From Symsagittifera roscoffensis (lineage: Eukaryota; Xenacoelomorpha; Acoela; Convolutidae), in NCBI RefSeq assembly GCF_963678635.1, contig NC_087062.1, positions 65,906,647 to 65,970,646 of the forward strand: a DNA stretch of 64,000 nucleotides, in the 5' to 3' direction. This document shows, piece by piece, positions 37,001 to 48,461 of this stretch. The notes beneath the pieces were generated by a model, which did no database searches, was not told the origin of the DNA, and saw nothing but the letters and a program-made list of their open reading frames with translations. Every line of letters begins with the position of its first letter. The first letter of the stretch is position 1. The translations under genes were made by a program, and so were the position numbers.

Positions 37001-40000
37001 AGATGCAATAAGAAAAAATAGAAATAAGCCTCGAATTAGTAGAAATTCGTCTGCGTCACGGATTTGATCTTCAAACTAGAGACTATAACTCACGCACTAA
37101 CCACTCAGCCACGGACTCTTAATAGGTCACAAACACTAGCCGCAAATAAATCAGAGAACAGATGCTATGAAATTTCCAATGCTAAAAATCGTGATTATAG
37201 CAAAAGTGCCACTAAATAAGTGAACACTTATATTTGCGAGTTACGTTAGAAAAAGAGAAGGTTCGTACTAATACACTACGCTTCGCACGCTCGCAAGTCC
37301 AAAGAACCACTCACTCTTAATTGTTCCTGCATTCAGAGTCTCTTCAGCAACCTAACAGTCCGAAATATGGACGATAGACCCTCACTTCGATTTAAAATGG
37401 TCTCAACAACAAGGACTCTGGCGAAATTCATACCTGGTTAAAACTACAAAACGAGTACATACCAACCCAGCTGAGGCGACCAAAAAGGAGCCTAGCTAAA
37501 GAACAAGTACAAAATGTACACATTGTATAGATTATACAGATATGACGTCGTGAGTTATATCATTAGTTGGACGTTGTATAACATCCTGGACGAGATGGGG
37601 CTACCCGAATGCTGATTGCACGGAAATTTTGATCGCTACCCGGCAAGAGCAATCAAACCCGTTTTTTCGTTTGATTCGAAAACTCCCACGAACTTGGCTC
37701 AACACAAATATTGAAAACACAAATAAAGGAAAGTAACCTAATGATTACGATATGTAAACAGAAAGACAAAGTAAATGACAAAACAATTAGTTTCAAAACA
37801 ATTTTTTGATGCAGCACTAGAATGTGCCAATTTGCAGCCTTTATTATTCTTTGAAATATAGCTCCTCCTTGAAGCAATTTTTGCGAGGTTCACAATTCTC
37901 AATTCTCATCTCAAGCTAAATCAGTCGATTACCAGAATCCTTGCCAATCTGCAATTCAGAAATTTACGAATGTTCTATTGGATATACTTTTTGAGTTAAC
38001 ATCACAGTTGAGTTCTAATTGGACTGATTGATGGTCTACTCCGAGGCAAGGCGCAGTCGACCATTTGAAACTCAATGCTAAGGAGAAGCTTTCTAAGCTG
38101 ACATCTGGATGATGTGCATTGAAGTCATTAATCAATATTGAATCCTTGGTTTTGAGGAGTGGACTGATTGGAGAGTAAGGGTTAAACCTGTACAGCAAGA
38201 GTTCGGGAATTTAAATATTGGTAATGTTAGTGTGCGAATCGCCTGACAAGATTTTGATTCAATCAATTCGAATGCGTCGATTATTCATTTTTACTTTTAG
38301 ATAATGGTAATCGATGTTGTTTTAGTCGAGAATGCTAAACCGCCACCTTTCTTCCGGATAGTTCTCGATTTCTGCTAAAGAAGGCTGTGGTGGTATGCAT
38401 ACCGAGTCGTTGGCTTAGTTAATTTCTCAATTTCTCGAATGGCTTTCACTGAATTGTGTTGTGTGGGTCTTTTTTTTTCTTCCTAAAACCATGTTAGTGG
38501 TTGGCAACTCAGTGGTTTCGGTGGGGAAATTAGGTTTGATCTTTTGATTCAGCCGTGAAAAGTTCTATTTAGCAGCCTTTATGATTTTTCGGAATGTAGC
38601 GTCTCCTTGAGGCAATGATTTGGTGTGCTTTTCTCGAAAACATTTTCGGTCGATTCCCTTTATGAATATTCTATTGCTTCATGGTCCGATCCTAGACAAG
38701 AGGCAGTAGTTCAGTTAATAATGATTGCTAAAGAGGGGCTAGTTAGGTTTATAACTGACGCGCTTTCATTATTAATCAGTCATCCGTTAGCTCCAAGACC
38801 CAGTGTGAATGATGTGCATTGAAGTCACCCAGATTATTGGGTCCTCAAAATAGAGTTAAGTGATTGATGGTATGTAACCTGATATGCAGCTTGAGCTGCG
38901 AGTAAAATATATTGATTAGGTCAAAGTGTGAATCGCCCGGCTTGACTTTATTTTAATTCCGTCGATTTCAATATATAGAGGCACTTAGCATAGTAGTAAG
39001 GCGTGCACTTCGAAATCGTCAGATCGTGTATTCGATCCCATGCCATGGCTATGATAGTGTGAGGACGAGCTCTCACTTGACCTTTAGCTTCAGGTCTACC
39101 ACAGCCTGAACAATTTCGGCTGCAATAGTGGTACCACGTGAAAGTTCTAGACGCAAAAAAGACGGTCTTGAGTCGCAAAACAATAGCTTCGTTCACCAAA
39201 ATAACGGTCTGGAATGTGGTGAGATAATACAAATGGACTATCCTCGACAAGATTGTTAAGGCCTACTGATAGCGATTCTCAGATAGATCCTTTGCGATTC
39301 GCAGGAACTACATTCCATCATTAAAAAAATTAGGTATTTCGTTTCTGCTGTTAAATATTGGTTTAAAACTTTTGATATTTAACCAGGACTGCTTAACTGC
39401 CACTTTTCTTTTTAGATAAATGTCAATTTTTGATAATTAAAATGAAGGCTGGGGTGGTGTAGATATTGAAATGGTGGTCAGGCTCAAATAACACGTGGAG
39501 CAGACGCAGATCGCGGTTGCTTTCTACACCGGCTTTGATGCTCATGGTTCCGTTAATTGTACCACGAGGATCGTAAACGAACGAAGTGGCTGGTTTTACC
39601 CGTTCCTACTGCAAAATCAAGAGTTGGCGGAGCATCACTAATTGCCTTCAAACTATCTAATAATAAAACTATGTAAATCAACCCGGTCGTCCAGAGAGCA
39701 AAATTATATACAAAGACACAGAGACAAATCTTCGCTTCGCAAACACTAGAAAGAACACAAAAAGCAGCTCTATAAGATGCAATAAGAAAAAATAGAAATA
39801 AGCCTCGAATTAGTAGAAATTCGTCTGCGTCACGGATTTGATCTTCAAACTAGAGACTATAACTCACGCACTAACCACTCAGCCACGGACTCTTAATAGG
39901 TCACAAACACTAGCCGCAAATAAATCAGAGAACAGATGCTATGAAATTTCCAATGCTAAAAATCGTGATTATAGCAAAAGTGCCACTAAATAAGTGAACA

Positions 40001-43000
40001 CTTATATTTGCGAGTTACGTTAGAAAAAGAGAAGGTTCGTACTAATACACTACGCTTCGCACGCTCGCAAGTCCAAAGAACCACTCACTCTTAATTGTTC
40101 CTGCATTCAGAGTCTCTTCAGCAACCTAACAGTCCGAAATATGGACGATAGACCCTCACTTCGATTTAAAATGGTCTCAACAACAAGGACTCTGGCGAAA
40201 TTCATACCTGGTTAAAACTACAAAACGAGTACATACCAACCCAGCTGAGGCGACCAAAAAGGAGCCTAGCTAAACAACAAAAACAAAATGTACACATTGT
40301 ATAGATTATACAGATATGACGTCGTGAGTTATATCATTAGTTGGACGTTGTATAACATCCTGGACGAGATGGGGCTACCCGAATGCTGATTGCACGGAAA
40401 TTTTGATCGCTACCCGGCAAGAGCAATCAAACCCGTTTTTTCGTTTGATTCGAAAACTCACACGAACTTGGCTCAACACAAATATTGAAAACACAAATAA
40501 AGGAAAGTAACCTAATGATTACGATATGTAAACAGTAAGACTTCTTCCTTTTTTTTCTTCCTAAAACCATGTTAGTGGTTGGCAACTCAGTGGTTTCGGT
40601 GGGGAAATTAGGTTTGATCTTTTGATTCAGCCGTGAAAAGTTCTATTTAGCAGCCTTTATGATTTTTCGGAATGTAGCTTCTCCTTGAGGCAATGATTTG
40701 GTGTGCTTTTCTCGAAAACATTTTCGGTCGATTCCCTTTATGAATATTCTATTGCTTCATGGTCCGATCCTAGACAAGAGGCAGTAGTTCAGTTAATAAT
40801 GATTGCTAAAGAGGGGCTAGTTAGGTTTATAATTGACGCGCTTTCATTATTAATCAGTCATCCGTTAGCTCCAAGACCCAGTGTGAATGATGTGCATTGA
40901 AGTCACCCAGATTAATGGGTCCTCAAAATAGAGTTAAGTGATTGATGGTATGTAACCTGATATGCAGCTTGAGCTGCGAGTAAAATATATTGATTAGGTC
41001 AAAGTGTGAATCGCCCGGCTTGACTTTATTTTAATTCCGTCCATTTCAATATATAGAGGCACTTAGCATAGTAGTAAGGCGTGCACTTCGAAATCGTCAG
41101 ATCGTGTATTCGATCCCATGCCATGGCTATGATAGTGTGAGGACGAGCTCTCACTTGACCTTTAGCTTCAGGTCTACCACAGCCTGAACAATTTCGGCTG
41201 CAATAGTGGTACCACGTGAAAGTTCTAGACGCAAAAAAAACGGTCCTGAGTCGCAAAACAATAGCTTCGTTCACCAAAATAACGGTCTGGAATGTGGTGA
41301 GATAATACAAATGGACTATCCTCGACAAGATTGTTAAGGCCTACTGATAGCGATTCTCAGATAGATCCTTTGCGATTCGCAGGAACTACATTCCATCATT
41401 AAAATATTTAGGTAATTCGTTTCTGCTGTTAAATATTGGCTTAAAACTTTTGATATTTAACCAGGACTGCTTAACTGCCACTTTTCTTTTTAGATAAATG
41501 TCAATTTTTGATAATTAAAAGGAAGGCTGGGGTGGTGTAGATATTGAAATGGTTGTAAGGCTCAAACAAAACGTGGAGCAGACGCAGATCGCGGTTGCTT
41601 TCTACACCGGCTTTGATGCTCATGGTTCCGTTAATTGTACCACGAGGATCGTAAACGAACGAAGTGGCTGGTTTTACCCGTTCCTACTGCAAAATCAAGA
41701 GTTGGCGGAGCATCACTAATTGCCTTCAAACTATCTAATAATAAAACTATGTAAATCAACCGGGTCGTCCAGAGAGCAAAATTATATACAAAGACACAGA
41801 GACAAATCTTCGCTTCGCAAACACTAGAAAGAACACAAAAAGCAGCTCTATAAGATGCAATAAGAAAAAATAGAAATAAGCCTCGAATTAGTAGAAATTC
41901 GTCTGCGTCACGGATTTGATCTTCAAACTAGAGACTATAACTCACGCACTAACCACTCAGCCACGGACTCTTAATAGGTCACAAACACTAGCCGCAAATA
42001 AATCAGAGAACAGATGCTATGAAATTTCCAATGCTAAAAATCGTGATTATAGCAAAAGTGCCACTAAATAAGTGAACACTTATATTTGCGAGTTACGTTA
42101 GAAAAAGAGAAGGTTCGTACTAATACACTACGCTTCGCACGCTCGCAAGTCCAAAGAACCACTCACTCTTAATTGTTCCTGCATTCAGAGTCTCTTCAGC
42201 AACCTAACAGTCCGAAATATGGACGATAGACCCTCACTTCGATTTAAAATGGTCTCAACAACAAGGACTCTGGCGAAATTCATACCTGGTTAAAACTACA
42301 AAACGAGTACATACCAACCCAGCTGAGGCGACCAAAAAGGAGCCTAGCTAAACAACAAGTACAAAATGTACACATTGTATAGATTATACAGATATGACGT
42401 CGTGAGTTATATCATTAGTTGGACGTTGTACAACATCCTGGACGAGATGGGGCTACCCGAATGCTGATTGCACGGAAATTTTGATCGCTACCCGGCAAGA
42501 GCAATCAAACCCGTTTTTTCGTTTGATTCGAAAACTCCCACGAACTTGGCTCAACACAAATATTGAAAACACAAATAAAGGAAAGTAACCTAATGATTAC
42601 GATATGTAAACAGTAAGACAAAGTAAATGACAAAACAATTAGTTTCAAAAATCTTCCGTCAGGTTCTTATCACGTCGCATTTAATCTAGGTCTTGACAAA
42701 AATACGACTCTGAATTGAGTCCATCTAGAAGGTTCAAATCTCCATAACTACTGAGTTTCAGATCTTCGTAACCGAAACGCTACGATAGCCGACAGCATAC
42801 AACTGCTTTTCATACTTGAAACAACCGTTAATTGAAAAGCGCTTATTGAAACAACCGTTAATTGAAAAGCGCTTATTTGCGTTTAATTTCCAAAAGAAGA
42901 TAGAAAGGTCATAACTAAGAAAACAAAAGGCGCTGAGCGGTAACAACTGGGGTCCAGACAAACATCCTGAGAGTATCTTGAGAGCACCTGGCCATATTGT

Positions 43001-44846
43001 TGAGTATTTCGAACTTGGAAATTATTTTAGATATCAAATTTTTATAAAATTTTTGAAAAAGCAGAAAAAATGTTATGTCTCAGAAGCCAAGATTATTTAA
43101 GCAATCAATCTTTGAGGCATGATCTGCAACCTCTGAGAGTACCCAGAAAACAACCCTCTGTAGGATTAGAAATTTCAAACTTTGAAAAGTTTTTTTAATT
43201 CAAGTGTTTTTTTTTTTAATTTGGAAAAAATTTTAAAAAAGTCATATCTCTGAAACCCAAAATATTTGACCAGTCACCTTCGGAGGCAAGATTTTCAACC
43301 TGTGAGAGTACCTAGAAAGCATCTGTTGGCAACTTCAAATCATGTGAAACTTTTTAATTCTAACTTTTCTGAAAATTTCTGAAAGAATCATAACAATGTC
43401 TCGGAACATAAAAAGATTTGAGCAGTCAAACTTCGATGCAAGATTTGCTATGACTGAGAGTTTCCTGACAGCCCCTCACACTATAGAGTTGAGAATTTCA
43501 AATTTTGTTAAGTTTTATATCTAAGTTAATTGAAATTTTTTTCAAAATCTTAAAAACGTCAAATCTCGGAAACTAAAAATTTTAGAGCAGTTATACTTTG
43601 ATGCAAGATTAGAAAACCTTGAGAGAACTATTCAGCCACCAGTCTCAAAGTTGAGAATTTCAAATTTTGTCAAGGATTTATATAATTTCGTTGAAAACTT
43701 TTTAAAAAAACAGGGAAAAAAGTCATATTTCGGAAACTAAAAGGATTTGAGCAGTCACATTTGGAAGCAAAATTTGCAACGACTGAGAGTACCATGACAG
43801 CACCTCACACTATAGAGTGAAGAATTTCAAATTTTGTTAAGTTTTATTACTAAGTTAATTAAATTTTTTGAAAAAAAAAATCATTAAAAACGTCATATCT
43901 CGGAAACTAAAAAGATTCGAGCGGTAAATTTTTGAGGCAAGATTTGCATCCCCTGAGAGTACCTTGACAGCAGCCTACTACAGGATTGAGAATTTCAATT
44001 TATGTGAAAGCTTTAAATCTAAGTTTTCAGAAAATTTTCGAAAATGTCACAAGAATCTTCAAATCTCGAAAACTGAAAAAGATTTGGGTGTTCATATTTG
44101 GACTAATTTGCCCTAGACTGACAGCATCCCACTTTTAGCTGACTAATTTCAGAGTTGACAAAAAAAAACACTGAATTCAAGGTGGAAAATTAAAAAATAT
44201 ATAACCATTGCAATATACGATATAGCTTAAACGTGCAAAAATTCTTTCGTTAAACATGCAAAAATAATACGTTGAATAAGCTTAAACATGACGAGATAGT
44301 GAAGCCCGCATTTAAATATATAATAGATACCAATCATAAGACACACTTTCTTTCTCAAAATAAATTGAAACTTAATTATTGAGGCTTCATAATTTTCTGA
44401 CTGAAAAACTGCTCACTAGCAAAAAGTAGTTACCGATCATATCTTTTGCGAAATTAATTGAAATTGAACAAAAACGAACGCGTAATCCTTTACTTAAATC
44501 TCTGCATCTGCCTAGTTGAGATACTTATTATTCCATCAAATTTTAAAACTAGAACACTTACTTTCAAACTGAAAACGTATTGCAATCGGCAGCAGATGAT
44601 TAAAATCAAGAATAACAGAGCAGCCCAATCAATAAGATAAAAATTAACGAAGGTGTTGCTTGGTCCAGTGGGAAGCCACCAAACGGTTTTATAAATATTC
44701 AAATACACCAGAGCCAAGTTCAGAAAGAGAAACAAGCAAAATAGTATTTCGAATGAAATCTGTCCATCACTGAACGAATCCAGTGTCTGTACGTGTTTGA
44801 CACGGAAATCTCTCACGGACGTGCTTTGTCGGACTTGTGGCTTCAT
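28042..44846 (-). CDS. TMEM39: TMEM39-family transmembrane protein, eight exons
   Basis: Multi-pass ER membrane protein. Vertebrate TMEM39A is linked to ER-to-Golgi transport and autophagy, nematode TMEM-39 to collagen secretion. Minus-strand coding exons are 44562-44846, 32229-32386, 31929-32039, 31692-31857, 31263-31408, 28657-28777 and 28042-28263, all with GT-AG borders and compatible phases, plus 5' UTR to 44891; about 402 aa. Family landmarks are LNIYKTVWWLPTGPSN in exon 1, LFLVYP closing exon 2, LHLGIW in exon 5, the NRIYCAASNFP and QHAKFY segment in exon 6, and a last exon with HWNETVTLAITMFINHYVLFH and LMRDHF. Hydrophobic helices recur in exons 1, 2, 4, 5 and 7. It is shorter than the vertebrate protein (488 aa). 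The residues after LHLGIW seem missing, so a small exon between 28778 and 31262 may be overlooked. Intron 1 (32387-44561) carries the tandem units and satellite. An upstream in-frame TGA supports the ATG. Confidence 0.92.
28413..28538. repeat. Small inverted repeat (hairpin) in a TMEM39 intron
   Basis: CATTTCAGCTCTGGCTTCTG near 28413 is mirrored by CAGAAGCCAGAATTGGCTG to 28538 on the opposite strand, with a loop of about 70 bp. It may be a tiny MITE. Confidence 0.55.
30170..30250 (-). repeat. tRNA-like SINE head, family 3, copy 2
   Basis: Minus strand has a B-box-like GTTCGATTCCC and an upstream A-box-like stretch. It lies in a TMEM39 intron. Confidence 0.45.
32560..32830. repeat. Dispersed repeat shared with 20500-20680
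   Basis: Starts with the fragment GCGGAGTTTCGCATCACTTG, then ATTGCAAGCTAGCGA and AGAAAATGAGACGAAAA, then TAGACGCCCATTGA. Intron 1 of the TMEM39 gene. Confidence 0.5.
32840..34430. other. Intronic A-rich sequence
   Basis: Very A-rich on the plus strand with short repeat fragments, such as GATTGCAATACCCTTGCTTA near 34061 (also near 30978) and a family-3 SINE scrap near 34240. No gene. Confidence 0.4.
34440..35033 (-). repeat. Probable decayed LINE sequence upstream of the tandem units
   Basis: Base composition is less A-rich than its surroundings. The minus strand has broken open stretches with no long frame. It runs directly into the LINE endonuclease remnants of unit 1, so it is probably an older part of the same element. 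This is inference from position and composition only. Confidence 0.3.
35190..35432 (-). pseudogene. LINE (non-LTR) endonuclease remnant, first
   Basis: An 80-codon minus frame with INDFNAHHPDVSLDSF and later APCLGVDHQSV. These are the GDFNAHH and SDH motifs of the APE-type endonuclease of non-LTR retrotransposons. Gly of GDFN is Asn and Ser of SDH is Val here, and the frame is short, so it is a fossil. It is repeated in unit 2 at 37956-38198. Confidence 0.75.
35810..36065 (-). pseudogene. LINE endonuclease remnant, second, diverged
   Basis: Minus strand again shows DFNAHHSHW near 36040 and, after several stops, SCLGSDHEAI near 35920. It is a second, differently decayed copy of the same endonuclease segment placed in tandem within each unit; the downstream sequence also parallels the first. 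Copies recur at about 38584-38840 and 40662-40920. Confidence 0.65.
36202..36480 (+). repeat. tRNA-derived SINE, family 4 (in each tandem unit)
   Basis: Plus strand starts GGCACTTAGCATAGTAG (A-box-like) and has GTGTATTCGATCCCATGCC (B-box-like, with ends that could pair as an acceptor stem), then a unique body to about 36480. The minus-strand 100-codon frame here is a by-product. Copies are at 38976-39254 and 41054-41332. Confidence 0.6.
37800..40541. repeat. Large tandem unit 2
   Basis: Near-identical copy of unit 1, differing by scattered single bases and the AATTTCTC step. It ends abruptly at GTAAGAC near 40541, where unit 3 starts. Confidence 0.9.
40542..42648. repeat. Large tandem unit 3, missing its first 0.66 kb
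   Basis: Resumes at the point equivalent to about 35700 of unit 1 (TTTTTTTTCTTCCTAAAACC) and runs to the same end as unit 1 (CAATTAGTTTCAAAA). The first LINE remnant is therefore absent. Confidence 0.9.
42812..42872. repeat. Short direct duplication (about 30 bp, two copies)
   Basis: TTGAAACAACCGTTAATTGA with its following AAAGCGCTTA occurs twice back to back. Confidence 0.8.
42960..44170 (+). repeat. Satellite-like tandem array, about 165-bp unit, array 2
   Basis: About seven copies with anchor CTGAGAGTACC at about 42970, 43134, 43303, 43454, 43619, 43782 and 43953 (spacing 151-171 bp). Same repeat and orientation as 11480-12540. The flank to about 44330 (CATTGCAATATACG then AGCTTAAACGTG) also matches. 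It lies in TMEM39 intron 1, just after exon 1. Confidence 0.85.
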
Positions 44847-44881
44847 AACGCTTCATTTTTTTCTCGTTCAGGAAGAATCAT
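44843..44881 (-). promoter_or_regulatory. Upstream ORF overlapping the TMEM39 start codon (ATGA)
   Basis: Within the TMEM39 5' exon, an ATG at 44881 opens a 12-codon frame (MILPEREKNEAL) whose TGA overlaps the main ATG by two bases, as ATGA. Such an overlap suits termination-reinitiation control. The exon begins after TTTTTCAG at about 44891. Confidence 0.55.
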
Positions 44882-44891
44882 TTCAATCAAC

Positions 44892-45985
44892 CTGAAAAAC
44901 GAAGTTAAAATTAAGGTATTGGATCTACCCAAGCAATTAAACCCCAAATGAACATTTGTCCTAAATCTAATGTTCTCATCAGGCCAAAAAAATTGTTTGC
45001 CACTTGACCGAAGTATTTTTTTAATTCTTTTTGGTGCTGAAATTATAAAAGATTGTGACATTCGACCAGAATGGACGAAAATGCACATTCGGCAATTTCG
45101 AATTATTAGCAGCTAACCTTCCGAATTAGCAGTTTTGAAGGATTAGCAGTGTTATTCGAACGATTAGCAAAACTGTGAAGGCTGGAATATTCTGTTATTT
45201 CAATTTTTTAAAATTTCGAAGTTGTAACAGTCGCCTACTTCGGTCACATATGAGGCTTAAGAAAAATAGGCCCTATAACCATTGGCTCTAGAGTCAGTGA
45301 CACGATCTCTTGTGTTTTTCTACCTCAAAAACGGTCGGAGCCAATTCGGTTCGCTTGCGACATGAGACTAGAACCCGTTACAGCTTAAAGGCCACTACCA
45401 AAAAACCCCCCACTCTAGAAAATAAGAACGTCCCCATAATTAGGTCTCAAAATACCCAAAATACACGAACGCCGTTAAAAACAGGGTTGGAACAATCCGT
45501 TAAGTTACTTTTTATTGGACAGTGGAACTTTGATCCATTTCAGATGGATCAACCTAAATTTTCGCCTCACCTCAACATACTTATTACAAAATGCACTCAA
45601 GAAAACTAAATTTGGTACTTACATAGCAGCACGCTTGAGAAACAGAGTAATTAAACTAATTAATGACTCTAGTATAAATATAATCGAATATAACTCAAGA
45701 AGTTTTCTAACGATGAGTTCCAATCAAAGGAAAAAAATTTTAATTCAAGAATGTAGTTTTGGATCAGGACCATTGGAGGACTTCACTTTTCTGCCTTTCC
45801 GTTGAAGGTTCACTCTGGTCCAGTTGATTCTTGCTCTGCTCTTGTATTTGTTTGGTCTCCTATATCAGAAAGGACAGCTCTACTCTAGTTTTCTACGATG
45901 GAAATTGCGAATAACAATTTCCCACTGTGTATATTTGACAACTTTCCCGCAAATGATATTCGCTTGTTCTGATTTTATTTTTGAT
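44892..45985. other. Upstream region of the TMEM39 gene
   Basis: AT-rich, several short open frames with no supporting features. It would hold the TMEM39 promoter, but I see no distinct element. Confidence 0.35.
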
Positions 45986-45989
45986 TTTT

Positions 45990-46160
45990 TCAGCTGTCGC
46001 GAGAAAACTGAGCATGACAGCCTCTATTCGAATTTTTGAAAAACCAAATTTCATTCCAAAACCACGTATTTTTGTGTTCCTCAAGGTCAAACTTCCAGAT
46101 ATGACCGACTGGCACATACTCCCCGGACTCAAGATCGATGTCCTCATCGCGTGCTGCCGT
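45990..46160 (-). CDS. Candidate terminal exon of an unknown gene
   Basis: On the minus strand an acceptor (ATTCACTGACAG) is followed by 56 open codons and TGA at 45990-45992. The peptide includes LESGEYVPVGHIWKFDLEE and NTWFWNEIWFFKN, an aromatic-rich, plausible folded sequence. GC content is higher than the flanks. The plus strand is also open (TDWHILPGLKID), so strand choice is uncertain. If real, the upstream exons lie beyond the Ty3-like element to the right, or this is a terminal piece of that element: it has three CTCAAG hexamers in about 115 bp. I do not recognise the family. Confidence 0.3.
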   Translation of the reverse strand, partial: TAARDEDIDLESGEYVPVGHIWKFDLEEHKNTWFWNEIWFFKNSNRGCHAQFSRDS

Positions 46161-46500
46161 CTGTCAGTGAATCCCCAGAAACCCGAGTGTTACTCAAGAT
46201 ACAGTGCCAGTGGTCATTTACATAAGTTTGCAGCAGACTTAAGTTTGTCTACACCCCAAAATTCACAACCATGTAAAATTTTCACACTATCGCTAAACAG
46301 CAATCGAAATCTGCACACACCTGCACTTGTGAATTTTTGCTTTTTAAGCTAGTAATATAAAATTTCTTTTGTCCTATTCAATCAGGAAATTGTCATGCAG
46401 CATTTTGATTCATATAATAGATATAACATATTAATGACAATATCTCATTTGTTAAAATTTCTTTTTCGTGAACCTAGATTTCATCCAAGTTCACCCTCGA

Positions 46501-46520
46501 GCCCCTTTCCTTCCCTCTCA
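46501..46520 (-). promoter_or_regulatory. Candidate polypurine tract of the Ty3-like element
   Basis: The minus strand reads TGAGAGGGAAGGAAAGGGGC, a nearly pure purine run about 40 bases past the last stop of the element. Plus-strand priming tracts lie just before the 3' LTR, so the LTR would start near TGAACTTGG at about 46495. Confidence 0.5.
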
Positions 46521-46557
46521 GGACTCAAGACTCTAGAATCCCCATTGAGCCACCTGC

Positions 46558-48461
46558 TCACCTCGCGTTCTTCGCCTTCGAGGTACCAGACCCAGATGTA
46601 TTTGACACCGTCATCTGCTTCAACAGTGCCTTTTCGTCATCGGAGCTAATCACGATCTCTTCCCAGGCTTTCAGCTGTTCATAGGACCGCATCCATTCCC
46701 TTTGCTCCTGCAATCTCTTCGCTTGATTGGGCAAACTCTTCACCCTCGACTCTCGGTTCAAACAGAAGGAATTGTGCAGACTCAGGCTCACGTTCTTCGC
46801 CAAGTCTTCCTCTAGTATCGACTCTCTCGCCTTGGTGTTGTTTCTGGACACTCTACCAACTTTTTTCCAACCCGTCGTGATCGCATTTCGATGGGCCAGC
46901 AGAGGTCTCTTGAAAGCCTCCGGCCCTATCTCGGCCTGGAACTGTCGATATTCCTTCTGATATTACCTCATATGATCCTTCGTTATCATGTATATCCAGG
47001 ACGTCAACGTCGCTCGAAACCAAGGAAAGAACCTTAAGCGGCTCCATACGTGTCTGACTTCCATTGGTATGGCAAATACCTTGCATGCAGTCTCAAACAA
47101 CTCGAGTCTCCTGCTGTAATCTGTCGCGTAAATTGACTCTGCCGTCGGCGTCTTCGATTCCCGATACTTCGTTACATTTTCTTCAATCCATCGTAGAGCC
47201 AGCATCGTGCTCACCACCAAGATGGTCACCTTCTGCTGATGATCGGGCAGTCCTATCGACCTGATTTCTTCAACATCCCAGATCAGGCAGAGATTCGCGT
47301 GATCCGGGTACCACATTTTTTGTGCCAGACAATGGCATGGACATTCCCCATTTGTGAGGTCAATGCTCCTAAGGTTGCGTTCTCCCGAGGCTTCTAGGAT
47401 AGGCTCAAGTTCCATCATCTTCTCGTGTATCGCGTCGTTCTCCTCCATGTTTGGAGCACCACCCATAGGTTTCCCGATCACGTTTTGTCTCTCGTGGTCA
47501 CTTGTGTTTTCACCTTCCAAACCCAAAAGTTCTTCCCCCCAGATTTCACTCAAGTCGTCCCTCTGTTCTTTCGGCACTGTCCCTTGGATTTTCCTCAACA
47601 GCTTGTGTGAGTGATGCGAAATCCGAGCCAGTCTTACGCACTTGGGCACTGAGAAGGCCTTGTCTATCAGTACCCTTTGGCTTGATACCTCCACCATCGC
47701 CATGTGCAATGGATATTGGCTGCCACATAGGTTGACCATCACTGACCGCACTAAGGACTTCGCTTTTAGAGGCAGACCATAGGCTTCGCTCATGGGAAAT
47801 CCCATTTCCGCTTCAAGTCCAACCTTCCAGCTCTTGATGTGTTTCTGAGTTACCTGCAAAACCCCGGGCCATGACTCCACACTCAACGCGGTCACTGGTG
47901 TTCTGACTCTTGCCTCTCCAGTGACTGGAGACTGCACATTCTCGAGAAGAATCCCAGAGCTGCTGCTAGATTTACCGTGGTACTCGCGTAACACTCAGCC
48001 ACTATCTGTATCTCACTTTTCTCCCTTTCGGTGATATCTTCAAACCAGGTGACTAGGTCTTCTTTCTGGAAAGACTGTATCCTGACGCACGATCGTCCAT
48101 CACAGGTGTGCTCGCCATTTCCACACTACGAGTCAAGGCAACTGCCCGGCTCCATTTTCTTCACCGACCCTAGTTTGCTCGTCGCTTCACTTGACTCCTT
48201 CGCCTGAGGCAGGATCAGTCTGTGCACTATGCTCAATGTCGCCAGATCTTCGTCCTCCGCTGGTGCTAATCTCACTCGCTCCGTGACTTCCTCGATCAAG
48301 CTCGCATGGGGATGTGGACACCAGGAGGGCCTCATCAACTTCCACACCACTCCCAGGTTCGTGACCAACATGCCATTCCCGTTACCCATCTTCAGTTCGA
48401 CTCTTTTACTTGAGCGTGGCACACTTATCACCTCTGGTGTCTTCTCGAGAATCAAAACCAA
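46558..48461 (-). pseudogene. Ty3-like element ORF2, C-terminal part, function unknown
   Basis: Minus frames 48461-48126, then continuing in the same frame after TAG (48126-48128) to about 47960, then 47994-46963, then after TAA (46963-46965) to 46558. It has a Cys-bearing segment (CGNGEHTCDGRSC) near 48110, a second Cys/His cluster (CPCHCLAQ) near 47330, and a charged, Ser-rich end (SDDEKALLKQ). I see no signal peptide or membrane helix, so an envelope protein is not supported. Frame changes lie at the TC repeat (about 48466-48480) and near 47975. No family recognised. Confidence 0.65.

Larger units (their letters stand above)
35034..37799. repeat. Large tandem unit 1 (about 2.77 kb)
   Basis: First of three head-to-tail units. 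It contains two diverged minus-strand LINE endonuclease remnants, a plus-strand tRNA-like core (36202-36270) and a family-2 repeat (36950-37285). It matches unit 2 nearly base for base with an offset of 2766-2774; the 8-base step comes from a small duplication (AATTTCTC) near 38425. Confidence 0.9.

Noticed and set aside
47960-48128. Retroviral-type envelope protein, prompted by the Cys-bearing CGNGEHTCDGRSC segment
   Set aside because: No signal peptide, furin-like site, fusion peptide or transmembrane helix is visible in any frame nearby.
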